57,424 nucleotides of DNA, taken from IMG/VR virus record IMGVR_UViG_3300038825_001534, positions 1-57,424 of that record; one strand, 5' to 3'. The notes below the pieces were generated by a model that worked only from the letters and a program-made list of their open reading frames with translations, was not told the DNA's origin and did no database searches. The DNA is from a virus. Shown piece after piece: positions 41,032 to 49,870 of this stretch. Both the position numbers and the translations under genes were made by a program. Position 1 is the stretch's first letter, and every line of letters starts with the position of its first letter.

Positions 41032-41069
41032 TACATAAAAAAAGGGGCGATGTGAACACCGCCCCTTTT
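41032..41069 (-). terminator. Rho-independent terminator after the capsid gene
   Basis: Read on the minus strand, AAAAGGGGCG and CGCCCCTTTT form a perfect 10-bp stem (41060-41069 and 41040-41049) with a 10-base loop. A T-run follows immediately (8 T in a row including the arm). It lies 20 bp downstream of the major capsid stop codon. It should end or reduce the head-gene transcript there. Confidence 0.85.
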
Positions 41070-41088
41070 AAATAATACTTAATTAGTA

Positions 41089-42006
41089 TTAGCTAGTAGG
41101 TAAATTTCCGTTACCAAAAACACATCTTGGATCAGAAAATCCAAAAGAGTATCTTTCTCTAGCTTTAAATCTAACGTTTCCAGTATCAAAGTCTCCTTCA
41201 ATCGCAGTTTTGATTGGTGATCTAACGAAATGTTTAAATCCATTAGGCACATCAGTCAACAAGAAGTATGAGTCAGTATCAGTTAAAAAGTTATTAACTG
41301 CATAACCTTCTGGTACCATACCCATGCTTACAATTGCATTGATATCATTATCTGCAGTAGATGTTCTTTGAGGAGATTTCATCAATCTCTCAGCAGTAAA
41401 TTGTAATTCTTTTGGAATTATCATTTTTCTACCTTGAGCAGCGATTCTTAAACCTCTTTCATCTACGAATCCAGCAATATCAATTAACGATTGCTCTAAC
41501 GAAGTTTCGTTCAAGTCTGCAGCAGTTGATAAAACGTTTGCAAATGTACCACCAGTTGCTAGTGGGTGTGCGTTAGAAATTAACGGTACACCGTCTCCAC
41601 CAGTTACTGCAGTAAATTGTGCTTGGTTTAAAACGTTTGCAGCTTTTACTTGCTTCGTGTTTGACATTGATCTTGCAAGAGCTCTTGTGTATCTCGCTGC
41701 AAGTCTGTCATAAAGGTTATCTTCGATTGCTTCTTCAGTAATAGCAAATGCTAAAGCGATTGTTTCATGATTGTATCTAGCAGTGAAAGTTTCATTTGCT
41801 TGATCAAACACTACTCCAGCACCTTCTTGTTTAGTTGGTGCAGAAGCAAAACCACTTAACATTACTTCTTCTTCAAAAGCTCTGTCAGATGTTTCTGTTA
41901 CGAAAATCTCCGCATGTTGATTTTCGTATCTATTATATTCCAGGCCAAATAAAGCATTCAAACCTGGCTCTAGTTCTTTAACTAGCTGTGATCGTGAAAT
42001 AGCCAT
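41089..42006 (-). CDS. major capsid protein (HK97 fold)
   Basis: A 305-aa protein of the Mu-like/HK97 capsid type. MAISRSQLVKELEPGLNALF is the N-arm, and FEEEVMLSGFASAPTKQEGA with FTARYNHETIALAFAITEEA forms the E-loop and start of the P domain. EGYAVNNFLTDTDSYFLLTD and NGFKHFVRSPIKTAIEGDF lie near the C-terminus. It follows the scaffold gene order and is ended by a strong terminator, consistent with the most abundant transcript. Confidence 0.9.
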   Translation of the reverse strand: MAISRSQLVKELEPGLNALFGLEYNRYENQHAEIFVTETSDRAFEEEVMLSGFASAPTKQEGAGVVFDQANETFTARYNHETIALAFAITEEAIEDNLYDRLAARYTRALARSMSNTKQVKAANVLNQAQFTAVTGGDGVPLISNAHPLATGGTFANVLSTAADLNETSLEQSLIDIAGFVDERGLRIAAQGRKMIIPKELQFTAERLMKSPQRTSTADNDINAIVSMGMVPEGYAVNNFLTDTDSYFLLTDVPNGFKHFVRSPIKTAIEGDFDTGNVRFKARERYSFGFSDPRCVFGNGNLPTS

Positions 42007-42019
42007 ATAGTTCTCCTTA

Positions 42020-42604
42020 TTATGCTAAGCCTGTACCACTTCTATAGAAGTGATTGTTGATTCTAACAAGAATATTAGCATTTGAAGTTCCCACATCATC
42101 ATTTTCAGGATCTTGTGAGATATCAATTGCTTGAACGACAAATGTACTTGCAACTCCTCCTACACCTACATCTAACATTACTTGTGATATTCCTGTTGTT
42201 GTACTTCCTGTAGCCGTATCAACAGAGTAGTTCTTATATAGATCTGCTCTTGCAAAAACAGCATCAGCATTCATCAAAAATACTGCATCTGGATCATCCA
42301 CAACGAAGGCAGTTATATCGCCTGAAGATGGAGTAATTGAGCCAGGGTAGTAATTTGAGAATGTTGGCTTTTTTGTTGTTGGATCATTATAAAAACATCC
42401 GTTAAATACACCCACAACAGCATCGCTTGTATTTGCAGTGTGTCTTTCAATAAAACCATTTGAAGTTGGAATTACCAAGTCACCCTGAAATATAGCAGTT
42501 CCATAATTATCTTTAATTATGTATCTGTTCTGAGCACCGACTAATGGAGTACCGTCTAGTTTTCTGTATGGTCTTAGACCAAACTTTTCTAGTTGATTTG
42601 CCAT
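42020..42604 (-). CDS. capsid-associated/decoration protein, 194 aa
   Basis: A beta-rich protein starting MANQLEKFGLRPYRKLDGTP, with GVFNGCFYNDPTTKKPTFSN and AVFARADLYKNYSVDTATGS. This series is common immediately upstream of the Mu-type capsid gene in marine podoviruses. Decoration or head-fibre role inferred. Thirteen bases separate it from the capsid start. Confidence 0.68.
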   Translation of the reverse strand: MANQLEKFGLRPYRKLDGTPLVGAQNRYIIKDNYGTAIFQGDLVIPTSNGFIERHTANTSDAVVGVFNGCFYNDPTTKKPTFSNYYPGSITPSSGDITAFVVDDPDAVFLMNADAVFARADLYKNYSVDTATGSTTTGISQVMLDVGVGGVASTFVVQAIDISQDPENDDVGTSNANILVRINNHFYRSGTGLA

Positions 42605-42661
42605 TTATATGTTCTCCTATTAACAGTTTGTTTTAAATGACCTGCAGCAATTACAAAAAAA

Positions 42662-43132
42662 TTATTTTTTGCGACTACCACCAAAGGTCACTTTAGACTG
42701 TCTATCAATATTGATAGGCATGTCTGGGTGCTGTTCCTTCATGAGATCATTATCTACTGCGTTCATTCTCTCTTGAGTAATTTTATTAAAATACTCAGCA
42801 CGAGATAACAGTATCTCTGTTGGTATCCTTGCCAGCACAAGGCCTCCAATCCCTATACACCCCACGTATTTACCTTCGGTATAGAAAGGATATTTGTTCT
42901 CGCCAATCTCCTCTTTGATTTGATCAACTTTTACAAATTCCCAACCTTCCCTTAATTTTTTAGATACATTAGCTGTATCTTCAAAACCTTGAACGTTAGT
43001 ACGTATCCATCTGTGGGCGTACCCGTTCGGTGCAGGTGGTGCATCCAAACTGGATGGTGGAGTCCAAGTTTTTTTAGCTTCTTTCGAAACTTTATTTTCT
43101 GACTCCCGTGAAGTTCTCTTAATTGTACTCAT
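42662..43132 (-). CDS. conserved head-region protein, 156 aa
   Basis: APPAPNGYAHRWIRTNVQGF, then DTANVSKKLREGWEFVKVDQ, then YVGCIGIGGLVLARIPTEIL, is a conserved series in capsid clusters of T7-like and pelagic phages. The hydrophobic GLVLARIP is too short for a membrane span. Basic N- and C-termini. Probable head assembly or internal scaffold-associated function. Confidence 0.68.
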   Translation of the reverse strand: MSTIKRTSRESENKVSKEAKKTWTPPSSLDAPPAPNGYAHRWIRTNVQGFEDTANVSKKLREGWEFVKVDQIKEEIGENKYPFYTEGKYVGCIGIGGLVLARIPTEILLSRAEYFNKITQERMNAVDNDLMKEQHPDMPINIDRQSKVTFGGSRKK

Positions 43133-43133
43133 A

Positions 43134-44201
43134 CTATTTATCCTCCTTCACGTATCTAGCGTATTCCTCTAGTGGCACATTTAATCTTTTAGCAATTGCT
43201 ACCTGTGACTTTGTGAGTTTCACAGTTCTGCGTCCTTGTTGACTACGACCAGCAGAAGCAACTGTTTGGACGGGTTTAGGTGCTTCCTTTTTAGGCTCGT
43301 CTTTAGTGTTATCAAAACTATCAGGAAAATACTTCCTAAGTCTTGAATTAACTTCATTATAATACTCATCACTATCTACTTCAATACCCTCTTGAGAAAT
43401 ATTGTTATGAATAGTAATAGCAGCATTAGTCATGACTTCATCAGTTCCAAACCAAGTATTTTCCTCAGCCCATTTTTTAGCTTTTGGAGTAATTTGTGGC
43501 ATAGAATCTGATGTTCCGCTGTTTGAGGTATCAGCTTGTACGTTTTGTTGTTGTTTACTTTTTTCTTCTTCAACTTTCTTTTTTTCTTCACGATTAGCTA
43601 ATTCAAGTCGAGCTTTTTCTTTTTCGACTGCTAATTGTGTAAGTTTATCATTAGCCTCCATAATTTTAGAAGCGTCTTGTTTTTCGATAGCTGATTGAAG
43701 AGCTACTTTGACTTGTTCTCTTTGAGCATCTACTCGTGCGTCTAATTCTTTTAGATATTGTTCATCAGTAGAATTAAGTTTTTGGATACTTGAGTCAAAT
43801 TTCTTTTGTATGCCTTTAGCGTATTCAAGTGCAGCTTTTTCTCTTCTTTCTGCTTCTTTCTTTTGAAAGACAAGTTTATCAATTCTTTTTTGATAATCTC
43901 TTCTTGACTCACTAAGATTAGGCTTATCATCTTTATTTTCTTCAGATTTTTTTTCAACCTTTTTTTCAATAACTTCTTCCTCAGTTATTTCTATTTTAGG
44001 TTCTTCTTTTTTTTCCTCTGAAGGTTTTTCGTGATCTGTATAACCTAGATCAACTTCTCCTAAATTTAAATTAGGCTCAGTTTCTTTTTTAGTTTCTTCC
44101 TTTACTTCAACGCTTTCTTCTTTTACGTCATCAGTATCAAGTTCAACTTCTTTTTCTTTGGCTAATAGTGCCTCTGCACTATAATCTTTTTTTTCTGCCA
44201 T
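43134..44201 (-). CDS. scaffolding protein, 355 aa
   Basis: Extremely charged and helical. The first 120 residues are Glu/Lys-rich and probably disordered, followed by a long coiled coil (LAVEKEKARLELANREEKKK region). The C-terminus KLTKSQVAIAKRLNVPLEEY resembles capsid-contacting helix ends of phage scaffolds. Position between the portal/GroES side and the head genes supports a scaffold that directs capsid assembly and then leaves. Confidence 0.78.
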   Translation of the reverse strand: MAEKKDYSAEALLAKEKEVELDTDDVKEESVEVKEETKKETEPNLNLGEVDLGYTDHEKPSEEKKEEPKIEITEEEVIEKKVEKKSEENKDDKPNLSESRRDYQKRIDKLVFQKKEAERREKAALEYAKGIQKKFDSSIQKLNSTDEQYLKELDARVDAQREQVKVALQSAIEKQDASKIMEANDKLTQLAVEKEKARLELANREEKKKVEEEKSKQQQNVQADTSNSGTSDSMPQITPKAKKWAEENTWFGTDEVMTNAAITIHNNISQEGIEVDSDEYYNEVNSRLRKYFPDSFDNTKDEPKKEAPKPVQTVASAGRSQQGRRTVKLTKSQVAIAKRLNVPLEEYARYVKEDK

Positions 44202-44213
44202 GTTTATCCTCCT

Positions 44214-44657
44214 TTAAAACAAATGGAGAATATCTTCTGGCTTTCCTATAGTTCCTATAATTTCGTCATCATTGAGTATACGATGTTCACCGTATTTAGT
44301 TTGAAATCTATTTCCAGTGTATCTACCATAAACAACGAATTCGCCTTCTTTACACCAAGGTCCTTTAGGGAATTTTTCTTTATCTTCATAACACAGATCT
44401 CCCATTTTTACGACTAATCCAACGACAGTTGTCATTTGTATTTTGTCTTGAGTTTCATCTGCGAGAATAACTCCACCTTTTGTTTTAGCTTTACCAGACC
44501 ATGGTCTAACAAGCATTCGGTATCCTACTGGATTTGGAATGATTTCAAGATATTCTTTGATGCCTTTTGGATCTGTTGGAATTTGTGATTTAACCTCTTC
44601 TTTCTTTTTTTCGTCTGAACCGAAATCAGTAAGTTTAGGTTTTATCAATTGTACCAT
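44214..44657 (-). CDS. GroES-like co-chaperonin
   Basis: A 147-aa protein. The GroES domain covers about 44-145. VGYRMLVRPWSGKAKTKGGV and ILADETQDKIQMTTVVGLVV include the mobile-loop region. GDLCYEDKEKFPKGPWCKEG and EHRILNDDEIIGTI close the domain. Like T4 gp31 it may replace host GroES so that the host GroEL can fold the capsid. It lies next to the scaffold gene. The N-terminal ~40 residues are an extra charged extension. Confidence 0.85.
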   Translation of the reverse strand: MVQLIKPKLTDFGSDEKKKEEVKSQIPTDPKGIKEYLEIIPNPVGYRMLVRPWSGKAKTKGGVILADETQDKIQMTTVVGLVVKMGDLCYEDKEKFPKGPWCKEGEFVVYGRYTGNRFQTKYGEHRILNDDEIIGTIGKPEDILHLF

Positions 44658-44835
44658 CGTTATCCTCCTTATGCAGGTTTATAATATCCTGAAGCAGTGC
44701 TTCTAGAGCACTGAGTCTGCCTCGAGCATACATCAATTGAGATTCCGTTTCAACCCCATAGCATATATGATCTTTTGTGTTATCAATTTCTTTCTTTATT
44801 AAATTTTTAAATCTCTCTGTTGTGTGATAATCCAT
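44635..44835 (-). CDS. hypothetical helical protein, 66 aa
   Basis: Mostly helix (FKNLIKKEIDNTKDHICYGV, ARGRLSALEALLQDIINLHK) with one cysteine. It overlaps the GroES gene start by 23 nt and the methyltransferase end by 29 nt. Similar small proteins lie in the same place in related phages. No function can be assigned. Confidence 0.55.
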   Translation of the reverse strand: MDYHTTERFKNLIKKEIDNTKDHICYGVETESQLMYARGRLSALEALLQDIINLHKEDNDGTIDKT

Positions 44836-45430
44836 CGTATTTCCTCATAATAATTTTATTTTTTGCTATATGCATAGGTTTTATATCTATAAGTTCGGCT
44901 ACTTTTATAAGTAAATCAAATTTAAATGATTCATAATCATCTAAAATAATAAAACCATTATTAACTAATCTTTCTCCAAAGAAAACTAATTCTTTTAAAA
45001 GATCAATGGTTTTATGTGGTCCATCTAAAAGCACTAAATCATATTTATTATAAATTTTTTTTTCGCCTTTATTATAAACAGGAACACCATCACAAAATCT
45101 GTTCATAAAATCTTCATCAGACATTTGAAATAAACTATAATTAGAATAATTTAAAGATTGCACAAGTTGTAACTTCATATCATTAGGGTAAGTAGGACTT
45201 TTACCACTTGTGTGTCTAACATTTGAATCTTTATCAAAATGTTCATAATCTATGTCTCCGTAAGGATCAATTCCTATATGCCAATGATTTTTATCTTTTA
45301 AAGATTCTAAAATTGTTTTAGAACCCTTACCTAATCTTACACCTATTTCACAAGTAAAAGGATTTTCGTTTTTTATTAATTTACAACATCGTTCTAGTAA
45401 TTCATACTCAATGCTGTCTCCTTCAATCAT
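44807..45430 (-). CDS. SAM-dependent methyltransferase (class I), 207 aa
   Basis: The Rossmann core shows motif I CEIGVRLGKGSKTILES at about 27-43 and the acidic loop IGIDPYGDIDYEHF. NKYDLVLLDGPHKTIDLLKE is motif IV-like, and NGFIILDDYESFKFDLL is the final strand. This is the Methyltransf_24-like arrangement, used on small molecules, sugars or proteins. It is unrelated to the DNA methylases here. It overlaps the preceding small gene by 4 nt. Confidence 0.75.
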   Translation of the reverse strand: MIEGDSIEYELLERCCKLIKNENPFTCEIGVRLGKGSKTILESLKDKNHWHIGIDPYGDIDYEHFDKDSNVRHTSGKSPTYPNDMKLQLVQSLNYSNYSLFQMSDEDFMNRFCDGVPVYNKGEKKIYNKYDLVLLDGPHKTIDLLKELVFFGERLVNNGFIILDDYESFKFDLLIKVAELIDIKPMHIAKNKIIMRKYDGLSHNREI

Positions 45431-45633
45431 AATTTAAAAGGTTGAAGAGCTTGTAATTTTTCCTCTGCATCTGTAATTATAGCTAGTTGCTTATCAATTT
45501 CATCTAAATGTTGTGGATGTTCTCCAATTCCTACTGAATTAGTCAAGTATATTTTAATTGTTGCATCGGCTTCAGATATTCTAGCTTTATATCTATCTTC
45601 TAAAGCTTGTATTAATACAGTTCGTAGATCCAT
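45427..45633 (-). CDS. conserved small helical protein, 68 aa
   Basis: The protein MDLRTVLIQALEDRYKARIS followed by EADATIKIYLTNSVGIGEHP is of a short helical family that I recall from pelagic phage head regions (IGEHPQHLDEIDK signature). Function unknown. It is coupled to the methyltransferase gene by an ATGA overlap. Confidence 0.65.
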   Translation of the reverse strand: MDLRTVLIQALEDRYKARISEADATIKIYLTNSVGIGEHPQHLDEIDKQLAIITDAEEKLQALQPFKL

Positions 45634-45647
45634 ACTGAATCTATATA

Positions 45648-45821
45648 CTAATAAAAAGGATGTGCAATACTTTTTATTTTACCCTGTGCTTTTAGTTTTT
45701 TTAAATCACCCTTTGTCATCTGTAGTAATTCCTCAATTGTATGTTCATTTTTTTGTGCTACTTCAACTTGAGGATTTTTTTGAAGACTAGGCTTAAATAA
45801 TTTTTTTAACCATTTCCACAT
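45648..45821 (-). CDS. small basic protein, 57 aa
   Basis: The frame begins MWKWLKKLFKPSLQKNPQVE at 45821, overlapping the end of the holin gene, and ends SIAHPFY at a TAG at 45648. An amphipathic Trp/Lys-rich N-terminus suggests membrane surface contact. It was too short for simple ORF calling but fits perfectly between the holin and the 68-aa gene. Function unknown. Confidence 0.6.
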   Translation of the reverse strand: MWKWLKKLFKPSLQKNPQVEVAQKNEHTIEELLQMTKGDLKKLKAQGKIKSIAHPFY

Positions 45822-46210
45822 TATTTTTTACCACCATTGTTTCTAAATATTTGTGTACCCTTAATGCCATAAATGCTCGCCACGACAAGGATCCATAAAT
45901 TTGTGAACCATGAAGGGAGCTGCGAGAACATCTCGAAAAAGAGTTTGACTTTGTCCATCGCTGTCGGATCGTCTGATACGACTGCCCAAGCAAGTATAGC
46001 TACGGGCAAACTAAGAATTATCAAAACTGCCTCATCTTTCCAGTCTGATTGACGAGCCTCTAATAATTTTCCTTGATATTGTTCTTCACCTCGAGCTTGT
46101 CTTTCTGCGTGAAGTAATTGTGCCTCAGACATAGCCATCTTTGCCTTCTGCCTGTTAGCATAAATTTTTGAACCAGCTTGAGCTGCTAATTTAAGTGCTG
46201 ATAACCACAT
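45821..46210 (-). CDS. holin of the 3TM / gene-transfer-release type
   Basis: A 129-aa membrane protein. A charged helical N-terminus (MSEAQLLHAERQARGEEQYQ) is followed by two or three hydrophobic segments, AVLIILSLPVAILAWAVV, a shorter one around FFEMFSQLPSWF, and LWILVVASIYGI. The end is GTQIFRNNGGKK. ASIYGIKGTQIFR is a known signature of this holin family. It would form the lesion that lets the M15 endolysin out. Confidence 0.8.
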   Translation of the reverse strand: MWLSALKLAAQAGSKIYANRQKAKMAMSEAQLLHAERQARGEEQYQGKLLEARQSDWKDEAVLIILSLPVAILAWAVVSDDPTAMDKVKLFFEMFSQLPSWFTNLWILVVASIYGIKGTQIFRNNGGKK

Positions 46211-46893
46211 TATCTTTGTCCTCCTTTTTTCATTTTAACTGGAGGCACTTGTGGGTTTGGTCCCCTTTTAGGTGGTGGCCCATAACTGACTCCACCGGAT
46301 AAACCTCCAACATTATATGAAACAAAATTAAAAAAATTATCTTTTGGTTTAATTAAATTTGTATCTATAGGTTTTGTTGCTTGAATAGGTGTAATTTTTT
46401 GTTGTGTAATTCTTCCACTACCTTTATCTCCCTTGGAGTCAGGTCTACTCTTAGGTCCTCTAGGTGTAAAACCCATTGCTCTTGCATCTATTGATTTTGA
46501 ATAAAGTGTACCACCAAAAGGCACTGCAAAATTTAAAGCATACTTTATAGCTTGATTGCTCAATCTAGTGCTAGGTGTAATTTCACCTCTAGCTCTTGTT
46601 CTTTGATCTTTGAGTCTTTGTCTTGAGTCTTTTGATAAGTTTGGGCCTTTTATACCTGGTTGAATTTGTTGATATTGTGCCATTGGATTTCTACCTTGGC
46701 CATCACCACCTGTATTACCAGAACCTCCAAAATCATCTTTTGATGCATCTGCCCCACCACCAAATCGTCTTTTTTCTACACCTTTAATAACACCTTTGTT
46801 TTTAGATGCATAAAAAACTTCTATACCTTTTTTCTTTCCATATCTCTCTTTCATGGAAGACATTATCTTTTTACCTTTTTTATTTAGTGGCAT
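46210..46893 (-). CDS. basic Gly/Pro-rich protein, 227 aa
   Basis: The first 45 residues (MPLNKKGKKIMSSMKERYGK, KKGIEVFYASKNKGVIKGVE) form a conserved basic motif shared by many phage proteins. The rest is Gly/Pro/Gln-rich and probably disordered, ending KRGPNPQVPPVKMKKGGQR. It lies between portal and holin. Virion association is likely; no enzyme activity is visible. Confidence 0.6.
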   Translation of the reverse strand: MPLNKKGKKIMSSMKERYGKKKGIEVFYASKNKGVIKGVEKRRFGGGADASKDDFGGSGNTGGDGQGRNPMAQYQQIQPGIKGPNLSKDSRQRLKDQRTRARGEITPSTRLSNQAIKYALNFAVPFGGTLYSKSIDARAMGFTPRGPKSRPDSKGDKGSGRITQQKITPIQATKPIDTNLIKPKDNFFNFVSYNVGGLSGGVSYGPPPKRGPNPQVPPVKMKKGGQR

Positions 46894-47030
46894 TTAATTT
46901 TCTTTACCTCTCTTTTACCATACTTATCTCTCCAATACTGTGCTCTTTCGAGCCTTCTCACCCTAAACTCAAGGTTAGTATAACTATAAAATAGCTTCAT
47001 TTTTAAAAACATAAAAAATTTTTTTATCAT
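46884..47030 (-). CDS. small basic protein, 48 aa (tentative)
   Basis: The frame from an ATG at 47030, overlapping the portal stop as ATGA, encodes a short hydrophobic start (MIKKFFMFLKMKLFYSY) and a basic helix with LEFRVRRLERAQYWRDKYGK. It ends 10 nt inside the next gene. The overlap style of the region supports it. Function unknown. Confidence 0.5.
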   Translation of the reverse strand: MIKKFFMFLKMKLFYSYTNLEFRVRRLERAQYWRDKYGKREVKKIKCH

Positions 47031-49351
47031 TTTTTAACTTTCTTTCTTGCAATATCTAATTTTTCCTCAGCGATTCTAATTCTTTCTGCTGCTTGATCCT
47101 CATTATTTTCTAATTTCATTTTTTCTATATCTAATTTTTCATCTATTTCATTTTCTCTTATTTCGTTAGACATCATATCTTGTTCTGATTTTCTTTGTAA
47201 ATCTAATGCTTTAATATCAAGCTCTCTTTGTTTTAATGTTACTAAAGGATCTTGTTGTTGTCCCATTGCTTCTGATTGAGCAAGTTCCATTGTCAATGTC
47301 GCCACTCTTTGAGCTACCATTGCATTAATTTGTATTTGTGCACCTTGTGGATCACTTGCTAATAGTGCAGTCATATTAGGATCATTTGCTATTGTAGCAC
47401 CAACTTCGCCTTGTGCTTTTAATGAAACGTGTTCAGATATATGTGCTTGTAATGCAGTGTAAACTTGTGGGTTTATTTGCACCATTCTTGTAGACATAAA
47501 TGCTCTATGAGCATTAATATGTGCATCATGATCTTGTTCAGGAAAAGCTTTTAATGGTTTCATAGCCAAAACATCCATATTTTCTGTTGCTGGATCTTTT
47601 GGAAAAGGTCTTTCTAATGGTTTTAAAATTTGGTCTATGTCTTGAGTGCCTAAAGCTTCATATACTCTTCGATATGCCTCTCTTAAGTTGTGCATCATTG
47701 GATTTGACATGGCAATCTTTAAATTTTCGTTAGCCATCGTCACTCTTTGAGCCATACTCATAATATTTGGATCTGCAACCGGTATTACATCTACTCGATC
47801 ATCAAAATCAGACTGTTTTACTGCTCGATCAGCACCATAAACTGAATATGGGTAGATTGGTGGTAGATATGTTGCAAAAACTTTTGATAAAAGTCTAAAT
47901 TCTCTTCTCATAGAGTAATAACATCGCTTGTGTATTGCACTCATGACCCTCGAACCACGTTCTAATAACGAAACAGTCGTACCAACAGCTCTATTTTGCA
48001 GATCATTACCGGTATCCATGTTAGTTATTGCTGCAAATTTTTGTCCTGCTTGTACAACAAAGCCCATTAATTGATATAATGTAGCTGATGGCTCTTTAAA
48101 TGGTAAAATTTGAAACTGATCTTTGATATTACCCCCAGGTGCATCAACATCTCTAAACTCTCCGGGCTGAAATGGTTGGTCATCATCACGAATTCTTATA
48201 CCTCGAGACTTAAATCCTGCAGGTAAGTTAGATAATGTACCTGCATCTAACAATTGTCTTAAAGATTGAGTTGCACTTCTTGATAATCCACCAATCATGT
48301 GCGTTAAACCAAAACCATAAAACCCTAAACCTGGTAAAAATTTGAAATGAACAAAATATTCTTTACGTTTTTTTGTACTATCGTCTGGATCATAGTTTCT
48401 ATAAATAGATAAAACTTCTCCAGAGCCTTCATCGATCGTAATTATGTAAGGGACTTTGACTTGTTTTTCTGGATTTTGCATTTCGAACTCTTCTAAATTA
48501 CAATCAACGTGCATTTCTAATACAGAAAATGAATATTGTTTATCTGCAGTTGGAGATATACCCTCTAATTCTTGGTATTTTTTTTCTATTTGTGTTGGTC
48601 CTGAAGCAGTTGGTTTTAATTCTACATCTCTATAAAATCCTGCAGCTTGTTTTTTTAAAATTTCGTTCTCTCCCATTTTAATTACATGGGTAATTCTTTC
48701 ACAATCTGTTAAATCTGTTGCATAATACGGTACTACTAAATCTTCTGCAGGAATAAATTTTGAAACTGCCCTTTGCATCACTTCATCATAATAAACTTTT
48801 TTAAATGCAGAACCTGCTAGTGCTAAGTAAAATAATAACTGATCAAACTCTGGAGTATATTCCTCCATTTCTTCTGTGATCATATAGTTCATAAAGTCTT
48901 GAACACGTTGAGCTTGATTTACTTTTAAATCATCTTCAACTCCTAAAACTCTAGTTCTAACTGGACCCTGTGAAGGTAGTAATTCTTTGTAAGCTTGTGC
49001 TTGAAATTGTGTTACTGCTTCTGACAACAATGGATGAGTTACAGATGCAGACCCTCTAAATGGTCTTGTCATCTCACGATTGTTTAAACCTAATAAATCT
49101 AAATTATTTGTATAACTTGTTTCCCAATCTTTTCTTGAAACTCTATCTTTTTTATAATCGTCAAGCAATTGATTTGACAGTCTACGTAAAACATCATCTG
49201 ACATATCCTCTGCAAGATTTTTAAAAAAATCATCTACTGCATCTGCTACATCTGAAAGTGATGGAGTTTCATCTGTTTCAAGCTCAACATCAATTTCTTC
49301 TGTTTCAGGAGTTTCTGTCTCCTCAACAATTGCTTTTTCAATTTCGGCCAT
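47027..49351 (-). CDS. portal protein, 774 aa
   Basis: A large podovirus portal. Residues 1-40 are acidic. The wing and stem are marked by YTNNLDLLGLNNREMTRPFR, GSASVTHPLLSEAVTQFQAQ and FLPGLGFYGFGLTHMIGGLS. The C-terminal ~100 residues are a long Gln/Glu/Lys helical barrel (LQRKSEQDMMSNEIRENEID). Size and order match HMO-2011-like and other marine phage portals. It forms the dodecameric entry for DNA and anchors TerL. It is followed by head-associated genes. Confidence 0.88.
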   Translation of the reverse strand: MAEIEKAIVEETETPETEEIDVELETDETPSLSDVADAVDDFFKNLAEDMSDDVLRRLSNQLLDDYKKDRVSRKDWETSYTNNLDLLGLNNREMTRPFRGSASVTHPLLSEAVTQFQAQAYKELLPSQGPVRTRVLGVEDDLKVNQAQRVQDFMNYMITEEMEEYTPEFDQLLFYLALAGSAFKKVYYDEVMQRAVSKFIPAEDLVVPYYATDLTDCERITHVIKMGENEILKKQAAGFYRDVELKPTASGPTQIEKKYQELEGISPTADKQYSFSVLEMHVDCNLEEFEMQNPEKQVKVPYIITIDEGSGEVLSIYRNYDPDDSTKKRKEYFVHFKFLPGLGFYGFGLTHMIGGLSRSATQSLRQLLDAGTLSNLPAGFKSRGIRIRDDDQPFQPGEFRDVDAPGGNIKDQFQILPFKEPSATLYQLMGFVVQAGQKFAAITNMDTGNDLQNRAVGTTVSLLERGSRVMSAIHKRCYYSMRREFRLLSKVFATYLPPIYPYSVYGADRAVKQSDFDDRVDVIPVADPNIMSMAQRVTMANENLKIAMSNPMMHNLREAYRRVYEALGTQDIDQILKPLERPFPKDPATENMDVLAMKPLKAFPEQDHDAHINAHRAFMSTRMVQINPQVYTALQAHISEHVSLKAQGEVGATIANDPNMTALLASDPQGAQIQINAMVAQRVATLTMELAQSEAMGQQQDPLVTLKQRELDIKALDLQRKSEQDMMSNEIRENEIDEKLDIEKMKLENNEDQAAERIRIAEEKLDIARKKVKK

Positions 49352-49860
49352 TAGTAAGTTTTAGTTTTTACAGTACCATTTAATTTAGTTTTAATTTGTA
49401 CTTCGCCACCATTATTTAATTTAGTTTTTGGACCAAGAACAAATCTATTTAAGAAAGTTTTTAAATCTGTTGAACCTCTTTCTCCTCTTCTAGCTTTCAT
49501 AGTTTTAGCATAAGTTTCTTTATCTTTAAATTTTTCTAAGCCTCTTGTAATAGTACCATCTGGACTAACAAATATTGATTTAAGATTTCTTTTTTCTGGT
49601 AAATCTGATCTTTTTAATTTTGTAATACCTTCTGCTACACCTAATAATGGACCTTTTCCTTTTACTCCTTTTACAGCTGATCTGCCTCTCATCGCTGCAT
49701 CTGAAGTCATAGCTTTTCTAGCTGCTGCAAATTTATCTCCTGCACCCATTGCACCTTTTCCTACAGTTGATCCTGTCGGAAGAAGTCCTAACTTTGATGC
49801 ACCCAAAGCAGCACCCATAAGGGCTAAAGCTTTTAATCTTTTTCTTGATTTTTTTGACAT
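49351..49860 (-). CDS. basic virion-associated protein, 169 aa
   Basis: An Ala/Lys-rich protein starting MSKKSRKRLKALALMGAALG and ending GGEVQIKTKLNGTVKTKTY, a C-terminal pattern with repeated KT/LNG turns seen in other marine phages. It lies between TerL and portal with one-base coupling to the portal start. Probable virion component that binds nucleic acid. No motif identifies it further. Confidence 0.6.
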   Translation of the reverse strand: MSKKSRKRLKALALMGAALGASKLGLLPTGSTVGKGAMGAGDKFAAARKAMTSDAAMRGRSAVKGVKGKGPLLGVAEGITKLKRSDLPEKRNLKSIFVSPDGTITRGLEKFKDKETYAKTMKARRGERGSTDLKTFLNRFVLGPKTKLNNGGEVQIKTKLNGTVKTKTY

Positions 49861-49870
49861 GTCATATCTC

